A stretch of 64,000 bases of DNA from positions 1 to 64,000 of the forward strand of contig VWPU01003130.1 of NCBI GenBank assembly GCA_013398955.1, given 5' to 3'. The position numbers were made by a program, and so were the translations under genes. This document shows, in pieces, positions 12,226-24,948 of the stretch (position 1 is the stretch's first letter; each line of letters starts with the position of its first letter). This stretch comes from Callaeas wilsoni. Lineage: Eukaryota > Chordata > Aves > Passeriformes > Callaeidae. Under the pieces are notes generated by a model. The model ran no database searches and had not been told where the DNA came from. It worked only from the letters and a program-made list of their open reading frames with translations.

Positions 12226-15200
12226 TGCCAAGTTTGAGAAGAAAATTGGTTTTAAATATCAAAACCAGTTGGAATCCTGCAAGTTTTGTGAATATGGAGA
12301 GGTAGATAGAGAGAAACTTAGATGAGGGTTCCCATGGTGCAAAGGTTTTGGAAAGTGCTCAGCTATCACTATTTTCCTAAGATACACTAGGTCACCAGTT
12401 GGTATAGGCCTAATTCAGAAATTGCATATTGTGGATTCTGAAATGCTGTTAGCAGGGAAATTTTCTCTTCTTGCATTCATTCTGTGAGAACTTTTCCTTT
12501 GCTGTGTAAGCTATGTAAACCATAGATAGGGTTTTTGTAAATAGCATTCATATCTGGTATCTTCTGACCTGGTGTACATTATATTAGGAAAAAACATTTC
12601 TAAGTGGGTGTCTGAGATTTTGACCAATCACCCTAGGAGAAGTGTAAGCACTGTTCAATTGCTTTATAGAACTAGAATATATAAATGGTATTGTAAATTT
12701 AATAAATAATTCTTTTCCTCGCTCTGACTCCTGCCTCGCTGCATCTCTGAACCCCTGCTTGGAAGCCCACATGCATATCGTATGCTATGTCTTGTGCTCA
12801 CAGGTAGGGGACATGGTGGACTAAAACGTACATGCAAATGATAGCTGTGTGTTTTTAAAAGTGCTTTAATCCACTGTGAGCTTGATTTAGTCCAGTCCTG
12901 TACTAAGTTAGCAGTTCATGAGCATTATACCATGGTTGCATTACTGGTTCATATGTGCTTTATTCAAACAATGTCATCTAATGATACCTCTTTTATAAAA
13001 TAAGGAGAAGGCAGGTCTAATCTTGCAGTTTTGAGGTGTCATTAGAAAGAGACAGATCCTTGATTATATTCTTTGGTTCCTATACCTGTTGTTTTGGTAT
13101 TCTCAATATCACAAGACATTAGAATTTATGCAAAGATTGGACTTTTTAAAAACAGGAGTTCATTGAGTATGCTTGCCAGTGTTTGTAAAGGACTCTGGCA
13201 TCAGTTGGAGTGCTGACATTGGTTTCAATTAGTGTGTGATGAGTCCCTTTGTTGTTGAAATCATCATGTTTAAAGGTATAAATAGGCAAAGCAACTGGCT
13301 AATAAAATTTAAAGTGAAAAAAATCAGTTTTAATATGTTTGGAGGAGCTAGGTCACGAGTCTTTTCAGCACAACAGTTGGAGTCACAGCTTGGAGAAACT
13401 TGAGAACATCTGTTATTTCTGTTGAAAAATACAAGTACATTGAGTAACTCACACCTTTGAAATTCCTTCGTGGGGGTGGAAGACAACTCCTCCCCAATAC
13501 AAAGCTGATTTGCTCAGGATTTGGAGAACATTTGACTAGTTCATCCTTTAGGTCTCTCATAATTCAGACACAAATGTTCTTTGGAGGGAAGCTTTGAAAA
13601 GGTTTTTCGTGTGAGGTTAGTTGATTCCAGAAGGAAGGGCTAAAATGACTTATACATTTGTAGTACATAGAAGTTGATTTTGCATGTAAGCTTCTTTAGT
13701 TTGTAAAATACATGAAGTTGCTGTCTTTTAAAAAAACCAAGAAAACAGAAGAAATCTAGTTAAAATTGATCTGTGATCCAATACCTAATTTCTTTTGTAC
13801 ATGCTATATTTTTGTAATAGATTTTTGGAAATCTATTTACTTCTGTAGCAAGTCCTAGGGACAAGGAAAAAAATCAGTGGAAGCTGAAAGCATTTCTTAC
13901 CATCTTATCATACCTATCAGATATATACATAATTGAAAAATGTTTTTGTTTTTGTTTTTTTTTTAACCCTATGAAAATGTGTGTTCTGTGCCAGCATACA
14001 CCAAGGACTTAATGTTTTACTCACATATTCCATTGACCCTTTAACTAGCATCAGCTAAGAGGCCTGTTTTGTGGGCTCATGAAAAGGGTCTGCCTCATAA
14101 CCATTTGAGAATTAAGATTCCTGGACGGGCTGATGTGCCCCAAATGCCAAGGAGAGCATATTACTTTTCATTGCAGACCTACTAGGCTGCCTAGCAGACA
14201 GGGTCTAGAAAATAAAGGAGGGAACAGAGAGAAGGTGGCAGAAATGTGGAAAGAGGTGTAGTAGAGGTAAGAGCATGGTGCCTAAATATCCTTGGGTGTG
14301 AAAGGAGGTGAGAGTAGGAAATGGAAAACCATAACAAGGCTGTGGACTGGAAGCAAATAATGACTACAAGTGGGAACGGGGACGTCTAGGAAAGACATTG
14401 TTCTGTGGCCTATTCCATTTTCATCTCTAGACTAGGTGTCTGTTTAGGTGATGTCTCCCATGACATACTGGTTTTCCTGCAGGAACTGTATAATGCAACA
14501 GTTTTGGCAGATGGAAAGCTGCAATTCTCCTTGGGAAAGCTAATCCATTGAATAAAACGTCGTAGTTGAACAATAACTCCCCAGCACACAGGAGAAGTTT
14601 AGTTATAGATTAACCCCAGATTGATTGGTTAGGCAAACTAAACATCAATTCAGTTTAACTCGGCATAACAGATTTTGTTCTACTTTTCCTAACAGAATAG
14701 AAATATTTCAGGAAAATTGTGATTTTCACTTCGTTTTCCAGGGAAAAAAAACCAAAACATTTTATAGAACCTTTCCAACTTCCTCTAAATCAAACAATAC
14801 TCTGTGTAATTTAGATTAGGTTTAGTACAAATGAGAAAATGACAGATAACGTAGGGTTTTCTTTATTTTTCATGTTGTTTTTCTCCTTTTCTAGCTTCTG
14901 TTTCTTTAGTGGAGCTTAGTGAATTTTCCTGGTGATTCTGGTTTCTTCTGCGTGCGCAGCATCTGGTTATCTGTCTCAATGCAATAATCCATGGTTCTCA
15001 CTCACATCTTCTTGATGCTTTTTCCTTACTATCTTCCTATACCTGCCTGTGATGCCTTGTTAGGTTTTCCTCATTTCTCTATATTTTTTTTCTCTGAATT
15101 TCTCTTTCTTCTTCAAATCAACCAAAAGCACTCTGTCATGTATTTTTCTGTTATTTTAAACTGCAATTCCAGCCTGACATTAACTTCTCATTTTCTCCCT

Positions 15201-18200
15201 CAGAATCACACACGGAGTTTTCTCTCCTATTACTAGAAAGTAGGTCCTTCAGTTTCCTTCCCTCTTCACTCAGCATAGCCATGATTTTGTTTTTCTAGGT
15301 CGAGACTTCTGTGGGTTTTTTCCTCAGTTATTTTTCTTCCAGCTTCAACTTTGCCCCTAGGAGGAAGAACAAGATAGTAAGTTTTGCCTCTTGGATGGCA
15401 GTCCATATTTCTATTCTTGATGGTGTTTAGTCATTAACAGAGAAAGTTTGCCTTGCAAATATTTGTCAATAGCTTAGTTAAATAGTAATGAAAAGTAAAC
15501 TGTTTGGTTGCAGATTCAAAATTCCTTCTCCTGCAGTGGTTCCAGTGGTTTAGGCCATACAGAAAAGGGAATTTCAGGTTACAGACTAAAATATTTATAA
15601 AAGGGCTTTTTGGCATAAACATGTGTATATGCTGCAAGAACAAGCATAAAAAATATTCCTATTAGAAAGTAGATGTAAAAACTAGAAGATAAAAGTTACA
15701 AGTTATCTTATTAATACCTTAACATATATTAAAATAAACGGAAAGAATACACACATTAAACTTTAGACAATACAAAGCTTATTTTTCCCCAGAGAAAGAG
15801 AAATCATGGCCAGAGTACAAGAGTAGAGATAACTAGAGATTTGTTTCTTTTCTACCTCCCAAGGTAAGGCTTAATCCTACAGTAATCTCTTTACTGAGAG
15901 CCAAGTGTTAGTCAAGGAGCCTGTTGCACAGATTTGAAACTAGCATTTAGCCCATATTTTCAGTATCTGGAAAGCAGCTATCCTCTGAATTTATAGTCTG
16001 CATTGTTTTTTTATTTTATCCTGCACTGTAATGCATTGGCATGGATTCATTATAGATTTGCTAGCTTATATCAGGATGTAGAGTGAGACTTCCAGTCATG
16101 ACCAGTAAACCTCCAGAGTCCTTCTGTCCTTTAGCACAGGAAGGGAGTTTGTACTGCGCACAAAATGACTGGCACACTCTGGGAACGAGCATAAACCGAT
16201 TATCCCAGAACAATTTTGCCTTTGAGCATTTCAGCCTCGTGTCACCCCATTGTCAAGCTTGCTTTAAGGATAAATGCTGAACAAATTTGGAGTTCATTCC
16301 AGTGGGGTAGATATTAAGCAAATTGGTCTTCTGTCTTTTTAATTTCGAAACTGTGGTTTGCAGCACTGTTGTAAGTTGGTTGACTCTTAATTCCCAGGTG
16401 AGATGGGAAAAAGATAGCAAAAAGAGAAATATACATGCTGAGGTTAAGTTTTAGGGTTTTTGTTAAAGGCCCAAAGGTTAGATGTACCAATGGATTTAAG
16501 TAATATTTATGTACGATGTTAAAATTTGCAATCAACTGGAATTTTGCACTGAAGGATTGATAACCCACAGGTGCTGCTTCTCTGATAATAAAGTTCCTAC
16601 AGACCATGTGCCATGGCCAAGGATGTCTCAGACTTGGTGGTGCTGGAGACCTCTCTCATCTAGATAGGTCCCAATGAGGTTCAGCAATGAGGTAACTCCA
16701 TAAATGGAAATTAATCTTGTCACCATTCTGGACTTAAAAAGCTCAGGGCCCAGGCAAAACTGTGGTGCTTTTTAAGAGAGGAAATATGGAGCAAGGGGTA
16801 TTCTATAGGCCTGTGAGAACAGCCATAATACTTAATAAACCAATCTGTGGATGTCTGATTCATACTTAACAGTGTAATTTTGATACAAGTCTAGAAAGAG
16901 AAGTGGGTGGTCTAAAGACAAGTGTCTGTGGAAGGGATGGATGTTCAGAGGGTGTGAGTATCCAGGTGGCCCTGTGTGACACAGGCGCATTCCTACACAG
17001 AGATCTGAAGGGTCAGGTAGAGAAAGGGTAAAAAAAATGTTCTGCTGCTTGCTGGGTTGACTTGCTACACATATGTTTTGTTTGTGTTTAAAATGAAGTT
17101 TACATAGAAAAGTTTTATTTATTAGACTAGTAAAAAGGAAAGAGTGGCCTGTACCCTCTCCTTGTTTATCCAAGGGCTTAATGATTAGAGCAGTAATGCA
17201 GGTAGTAGGTGCACAAAGTCCATTTAATTTACTGCCTGCAGGAATTTCAAATGCAATGCCTTAATTGAGAGGCTATAAAATTTTCAAATATTCTGCTTAC
17301 TGAATACTTCCCTTTACTGAAGTTTTGCATGAAATGATTGAGTATGCTTTGGATCAGGAAGAATGAGCGTGTCACTTGCTGGTGAGAGGACTCCTAAAGA
17401 AAAGGGAAGGTGGGGGAGCTTGGTTTTTACGAACAGCTGACACAGGATAGTTGCCAAAAGAAGGACTGAAATCCATGTGTCCCCTCTTGTGCAGATCTAA
17501 CTGCTAGGCTGTAGAGGTTACTCTCTTTACATGAAAAAATTAAGAACTGGGCCATTCAATTGTGTACTTCCATACTGGGTTGAGGAGCAGCTCCTCACTG
17601 CTGTTCTTGAACTTGGTGACATGTGGTGGCAAGAGTACTTTGTGCTCAGTTTTGCAGCATTTAAGGCTAAAATCTCTATATTTTTTGGGGAGGGAAGGGG
17701 TTTTGTTTGTTTATAGGAAGGGCTAGTATGGTAACTCAGGAGTTTCCACAAGAACATACGTGTTCACTGGAAACTTCTCCAGTGTAAATGGCATTCCTAG
17801 TCAAAAGTGAGTACATGTCGTGTGTAAGCATACTCAAACAACGGGGACACTCATTTGAAATCTAAGGGACAGAGGTCAAATCAGTTTGAATAGAGTCTCT
17901 TTGATCTCAGCTGAATAACCAAAACAATTTATTCTTCTGGAATGACCAGGTCTATCTGATTTTATTCCTGTAGGTTTTTAAAGCATAAGGGTCCATCTCA
18001 AAGCCAAACGGTTTTTATGAAACTACTGCAAATCTTTGCAGTGGCAGAAGGCAGTGTTTCCTGCCTTCTTCCATGTGAAATGCAACCCAAAAGCTCCTTA
18101 ATGTCTTTTGTACACATCAGTGTTGAAGTCTGCCCTCTTTTCACCATAGGGATGGGAAGTTGTTGTGGGATTGCCTCACTGCAGAGGTATAACTCTGAAT

Positions 18201-20869
18201 TAGCAGGAAGGAAGCTTAATGGAGTCTGAGGACCTAGTTAGCTCTCAGCTGTGCCGGGGGTGTGAGGAACCTGTGGAGGCAGCTGAGGAGGTGGGCAGGA
18301 AAGACCTATGATAGAAGAAAACTCAAGTAGTGGAGTTAGTGATAGTGCTTGGCTGCAAGAAAATCACCATCCACATGAACTGAGAGGAAACGGGGAGCTG
18401 GAGGAACCAAACTGAGAGCAGGAATTTTATGGCTTGTGCTTTGAGTAAGGAAAGGCTGGGATCAGATGGGAGCTCTGCAGAGACCTGTGTCATGAGAGAG
18501 GAAGACCTACTTGATCTGCAGTGGTGTTTAGCAAGGAATGGGAGAGTTGAGAAGTCTGAGCTCCCCTGCGAGAAGTGTTGCAGCAACGCCTTGGTGAGTG
18601 CCTGGAAGGAGGCTCACTTTTTTTTGTAATGATTGCACTTAAATCCTGACTGAGGCTCCAGCTGGCACAGTCCAGCCGGATTTGTATGGCAGCACTGGTG
18701 TGGAAAGTTGTTGTTTGCACATAGAGATTAGATTGAACAAAGGAAAAAGTTGAGTGGTTTCTTGGGAAGAGGTCGATACCTCTGATGACTTACCCCACAA
18801 ATAGTATTAAGCTTTTTTCCTTCCTGAAAAGAAAAGATGTAGCAAGGTCCATGCATGCCTATGGCAGGGCAGTGGGTGCCACATAGGTTTGGTATTCGTG
18901 TTCTGAGACAGTTCTTTTTTGGTTGTTTCTTGGCATTCATAAACAGTGTCCTCTCTGTCCCCACCTAGGTATGTGGAATGAGTGCTTATGGATTTCTTTC
19001 TAATGCTTGAGATGGAGGCTTTTGAAACTCTGCTTTCCAGAAGAGATACAAGAAGCATAGCTGACAGACTGGTCATTACCACTGGGAACTTCTGACTTGT
19101 TTGCTCTATAGGCCTAACTGAACCCAAAATTTGTGACTTAAAAGGTCTGTTGGTATAGTCCCCATATACCCCACCAGTCAGTGCAAGCAAGGGAGCTTGG
19201 GGTTTTTTTGTCTGCATACTTCTAACTAGCTTCAACTCTCAAAAAGAGACAAAAATGATGTAAGATTTTCTGTTCTGAGCTAATTAATTATATCTGTAAT
19301 GGCATTATGAGGAAGTCTGTTGGTTACCTGAGGCCTTTTTGTAGCTGTAGAGTTTATTGCTGATGACACAGAGCATGTCTTACCATACTTTTGTGATGTA
19401 AGGGCTGAACCTTGTCGCAAAACTCTTCCATGGGACAAGTTTAAATTTAGGAAATGTAGGTAATCGCAGTGGCTACTGTTTTGAGCTTGCATGTTATCAG
19501 GTGGAACTTTGCTAGATTGTTCCGGTTCAATTTAGGAGTAACTTTAAAAGGGAAGCATTTAATTTCCTCAGAGAATATCTATCCCACTCTTGTCTAGAAC
19601 AATTGTCTCTTTTGCAAAAACAAAATGGTCTCCCTTATAGCTTGGATACATATTTTGTCTTACCATATAAAATTTCTCAGCTGCTTTTTCTCTACTAATT
19701 TATAAATGGGAATTTTCTTCTTTCTTAACTCTCAATGCTTTTAAGTGGCATATATTAGAAAAGGTGCTTGATTTCTCTCACAAAACATAGCTGAACAAAG
19801 AATCATTGCTGTTTGTCTTCTGACCATTTGTCTTCTACCATGGCAGTGTATGATATTGAAATATTAGCTTCTACTAATTTGCAGAACTGATGTATTCTAA
19901 TAAGGAATCCTAATAAAACTGGTTCATTACTTCTATTCCTGTTAAACATTAAATTTAAATTACATGCTGGAAACAATTGTATTAGAAACACTTTTATGAT
20001 TAAGAAGTTATTAAGAGTTACTAAAATCCTCCTTATGCATACTTATGTCATCTTATACTTTTATCTGTGTGTCTTAAGGCTCTAATGGCACTAGAAATAA
20101 TATCTCACAATGCATCTCTACATAATTCCCACTGGTATGCTGAAAGATAGTATTAAGAAGATCATTAAGAGCATAGTCTCTTTATGTTCCCATAAGCTTT
20201 CCATTAATTTGATTTAGCTGTCTAAACTACGGCAAAGTTAATATTTACAGCAGGTTAATACATTGCTAATAGAAATGTGAAGCACATTTATTCCTCCTCG
20301 TTATTAATACTCCTGTCTGGGCACAGATGTGTTTTCATAGGATGTGTTTGGTTGCTAGATATGTGCTAATGACAAGTGCACCCCGAATCTTGCTGGGCAC
20401 ACTCAATTTGTAAGAGCATTCTGTCCTAAAAGCTTGATTGTACACCAAGCTGTGAAGCCCTTCTGTGTTTCCAAATGCCCCTGCAGAGTGGTGTTGGGAG
20501 CAATAGCAAGCAGGCTTTGCTGTATATAAACATAGTGTATGGACTGAAGAGCAACAGTGTTGGCTGAGTCCATGGGGTGTGTACAGCTCCCTTTTGGGAG
20601 ACATGCATGTCCTGTGGGTCTAGCGGTGGGCCTGAGGTTACAACCCAGGCACAGAGTAGAAGAGATTTGTGTTTGCCAAAGCAATTGATTTAGGATTTGT
20701 GCACATTCGAGCATGCATTGCTATGTTTAGTGATCAAAAACTGGAAGCACAGATTTGGATGAAATTGCAGGATTCCATAAGCTGGTAGTCCAGACATGAA
20801 TCTACTCTGTCTGTACTACCAGGCTGCTGCTTTTATTTGCTAGTAAGGAAAGGAACAATGCTATAATCT

Positions 20870-21125
20870 TTCCAGATGCGATGAAATAAATATTTTGCTA
20901 GACTAAAACATATTTGCGTGTATTTGCTACAGTCTGAAGAGATGTGTTATCTTCCATCAGATGGCGAGGCAGTAAATTTCATTGATTCGACTTGTTTCTC
21001 ACTGCCGGCAGCCTTCTGTGCTTTACAGATCTGTTTTTGCTGAGACCATTTCTAATGTTCAAAAGTTGGAAGCGGTTTTAATCTGCTTGTTTAAAAGCTG
21101 TCAGAGAGCTGACGAGAATGAATGT
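20870..21125. promoter_or_regulatory. Candidate conserved non-coding block (weak)
   Basis: A stretch of mixed, non-repetitive sequence with more CpGs than its surroundings ('gatgcgatg', 'ttgcgtg', 'gatggcgagg', 'attcgactt', 'ctgccggcag', 'aagcggtttt'). It contains an E-box-like CAGATGG and homeodomain-like TTAATC. It has no open frame and no LINE match. Conservation cannot be seen from one sequence, so this is a guess about enhancer-like character. Confidence 0.2.
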
Positions 21126-24100
21126 TTTCCTTAAGTAGCCTCAGGCTTCCCATCTGATCATGGGCTGTGCTCCTGGTAGGAATGGGGACCCAACTTAAGA
21201 GCAGAGAAAGTTGAGGCAAGTGTTGTTACTTAGCATGGCATCTAGTTTTATTGTGCACTGGTTGGTGCCTCAGTGAACTTTGGCAATAATATTAAATGTG
21301 GCTTTTTCATCAGGCCTTCAGGGAAACTGTACAGAAGGTTTTAATCTTTTCTTTTTGAAAGTCGTCAGAATCAGGCACGAACACTTTGTATTCTGTCATA
21401 GCATGTCTTAAAGCACTGCTGCATTTGTGCAAAGGATCACTGAGTAGTCGTATAATGAAAGGGAAAACAAATGGTGAATGACTCTCAGTTGCTTTTGGTT
21501 GTGCCAACTGCACTCAGGTATTTGTTTAAATGAAAGCTTTTAGCATAAATAGCTATGCATACAGAAGCCAATTCAAGTTTTGAGAGTTCTACCTAAAATT
21601 TGTTTGCTTCCACAACAGCTGTTAGAATGAAATAAACAGAATAGTCTGACAGGAGCCATATGCCCTTTCTTATGTTAGAGCTATAACCATCAGCTCATGG
21701 CACATTATTGCACTAGCAGTAAAATGTTTGTGAACTACATAATAAGGGTGTTCAGATGTTGATCTCTCAGATGCTGAAGAAGTCAAGTTGCATTTAATTG
21801 AAAGTCTCTGAAAACAGTCAGCTCAGGTCATGACATAAGAGAAATTGTAGTGTAGGAGAGGTAAGTATAACATTAATCAGTATCAGTTGTAACTTTCTCT
21901 GAGATATGTACCCATTCAGTTTTGTTTATGAATACACATAAACTGTGTCTGGAAATAACCCCCTAACTGTCTCTTATTTAAGTGGAAGGGAAACTTATTT
22001 GTGGGCAAACTGCCCAGAATGGTTCTTCATCACTTTACTACTGACTGATAACGGTTCTGCAGAAATATGCCTTTACACTTTGCTTACTCAAATATGTCAC
22101 AACAGAAAACATTGTGTATGTGAATGACTTTTTTATGTGATTTTTTTAAAAGAACAGGCCCTACTTGAAAAAAAGTATATCTGGCAAGTCAGGGCTAGTT
22201 CATGGTACAGTAAATTATTCCAGCCTTCCTGAAAATTAATATCTGGAGACAAAAGCAACATTAGCATAAACCCCCAACTCTACAGTTCTAATAAGCTCAA
22301 AGATGCTACCACAACCCTTGACAACACAAACCTTTTTTTTTTTTTTAACTTCTAACATAATTTAGATGACTGTCAGATCTGACTTTTAGGAATTTAGGTA
22401 ATGGCAAGTATAAAAAAATTCTAACTCCCATTGCCATATATGTAAGCAGAACAGGGTTCCACTACAGCTTTACAGAAGTGAGAAAGAAGAAATAGAGACC
22501 TAGCAGGAGGTAGTTTAGTTCTGCTTCACTTGCATTTAGTTCTTCAGGCTTATGTTTCCCATTTTATCTGACTTCTGAGTTATGCCTGACATTGTAGCGT
22601 GAGGAAGGTTTATACAATTCTCAGAGCTTGTTCCTAAGTAATCTTTTAGAGACATGGATTTTCTTAATTGATTTTTTTCCACAATCCTGTTAGGATAATA
22701 AAATGGAGGCAGCTATTCTTTACCTGAAGACATATCAACCTAGTGGCATTTGCCTTCAGATTAGGAATATAAAGTAGTAGGAGATTGATTAAAGCAAAGT
22801 CTTGTATCCTTGCAAATGTTACCACTGTCACGTCCTTCTAAGTTCTGGTTTGTGTTGCTATTGACCTTGGGTGCTTCAGTGGTACCTGAGTCAGAAAGAA
22901 AGATGGCTGTTATTACTATTAATCAATACCTGCAGAGGAGCATCTGGGACCAATGATGATGTATTCTAAAGGGACAATCAGGACTATCTGGAATAGAATA
23001 AATATTGGCAGTATTACTTTGTGGGAAGGAAGGAAGCACAGAGTACTTAGCCTTCTATATCTAGTTGAGATGTTGCTGTATAATAGGAGATCCTGAAGTT
23101 GTGATTTTTTTTTTTTTTATTTTCCATTTTTTTCCCTACCTGGATGTCTTGTTTACAGAGAGTGATGTTTGATGACAGGGTTACAGCTGAAGTTGACAGC
23201 AAAAGGTGTCATTTCATTCAGAATTGCTTATTTTGGCACAAAAATAAAAATAGCTAATGCAATTTTAAAAAAATCTTTAGGATTCAAAGATAGGGGATAG
23301 GTAACATAGATAGACTGTGATTATGGGGCTTGAGATTCATAGCTCACTTGTTATTTACTCTCTAGGATGCTAGTGGGATTCCAGAGCTATGTATTATTGG
23401 AATTTATGGGCAAATGGTGATGTAGCAACATGCTGAGTTGTTGAAAATATCCGTATTTGCAGTGTTTTGATGGAAGACTCTGTGGAAATGAATTTCCTAA
23501 TTTGGTTTGGTTTCCTTAATGCTTGCAGATTCCTTGTGAGGTTATGCAAAATAATTTTGTAGCTCCTGCTAGAAAGTACAGAATGGCTAGGTATGTCGGA
23601 ATGTAAGAAATTAGTATTTTTAATCTTCTCTGTGAGACTAAACATAGGCAGCTTAAGGGGAAAATGAGTTGTCCATGAAGGTGTGTCCACCAGAGATTCT
23701 AGAAATCCAATCCTATTGTGCCACACGTTCTTTTTGAAGAGCAATGGTAGCAGTAAAGCAACATATTCTTCTACAAAGTAAAGGAATGTCCTCTTATTGA
23801 GATGAATCTTGTTGAATCCTGTTCTTGGAATTCGTGCACAACATAGTTTTGATTTATTAATAGGCACTGGATACCTATCTGAGCTGACAGTGCTTGGTCA
23901 GAGATGAGAAGGAAAGATATAAGAAACAAAACACATACCCCTTGCTTTTCCTTTTTATATTGACCTCACCTGGAATCCTAAAAAAAAAATCTGGCATCAA
24001 TAGGTGATCAAAAAGCTAGACCATTGTGTGTCTGTTAAGGAAAGTATTGGAGCTGCTGTGTACTTTTCATCTATTCACACTGACAGTTACAGCAGGGTCA

Positions 24101-24644
24101 CTGTTTAGATCCATCCTGGTTTATACCCCAGATAACTTAATTTGGTAGCGTTAAGTAGTGAATTATATGCTGCCTAAATTACAGATACTTGCTATCCTTG
24201 TGTAGGTTTGATTTTAATTCATTACTGGATTGTACTTGTGGCATGTTCTTACTCTTTCCTGATTTATAAAGGATCTCTTTATTGAATTATTGAGCAAAAC
24301 TTTTAAATAAAACATCAAAGAATTCTCTTCTACTATCAATTCTCCTATAGTCATTAGATGTATCTACCCTTAGGACCACTTTCCTCATCAGAATACTGAC
24401 ACTGCTAGACTTATTGCTAAATGTACTGTGCACTAAAATGTTTGTCCAATATAGCCTTTTTTCTTTTGAAAGTGAAATTATTTGCCTTATAAATATGCAG
24501 AATTAGTTTGCTTCTTGTACAGGTATTTTCCACAGTAACTGTTTTGTTCTTTCTGGCCACCTTAAATGTGCAATAGCTTTTATAGTTGAAGGAAAACAAA
24601 GTACTTGCAGAAAATGTAGTTAAATTACTTCTTAAAAGTATGTC

Positions 24645-24696
24645 CATTATCAGAGTTAAGAAAAAGACTGCATTATCAGAGTTACGAAAAAGACTG
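24645..24696. repeat. 26-bp tandem duplication, one mismatch
   Basis: Two directly adjacent 26-bp copies are present: 24,645-24,670 and 24,671-24,696. Each begins 'cattatcagagtta' and ends 'gaaaaagactg', and they differ only by a versus c at the fifteenth base. The near identity indicates a recent local duplication. Confidence 0.95.
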
Positions 24697-24898
24697 GAAT
24701 TTGTCTTCCAGACACTGGTTATCTTCCATGTTCTGTGCATTACGTACTGCTTTCCTTGGTCTAGAGAGCCACTGAATCCAGACTGTTAATTGTGATTATT
24801 TCTCGGTGGTCTGACAGTGGTCCAGTTTGTGTGGAGGTCAAAATTTAAGCTCATGTCTTCTTATTGCCGCTTGTGTAAACTCCACTTGTTCATGCTGC

Positions 24899-24948
24899 TT
24901 TTATTTATTTACTTATTTATATATTTGTCTATATATAGTTAGGTATAT
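24899..24948. repeat. TTTA-rich simple repeat
   Basis: Degenerate (TTTA)n passing into TATA-rich sequence: 'tttatttatttacttattta' followed by 'tatatttgtctatatatag'. It is an ordinary microsatellite that may vary in length between individuals. Confidence 0.8.

Noticed and set aside
18807..19235. 142-aa minus-strand open frame
   Set aside because: No family similarity that I can recognise; overlapping frames on the same strand suggest chance openness.
23394..23867. 157-aa minus-strand open frame, the longest in the gene-free left half
   Set aside because: No recognisable domain, no promoter or splice context, and composition like AT-rich non-coding DNA. Conservation or a transcript would be needed.
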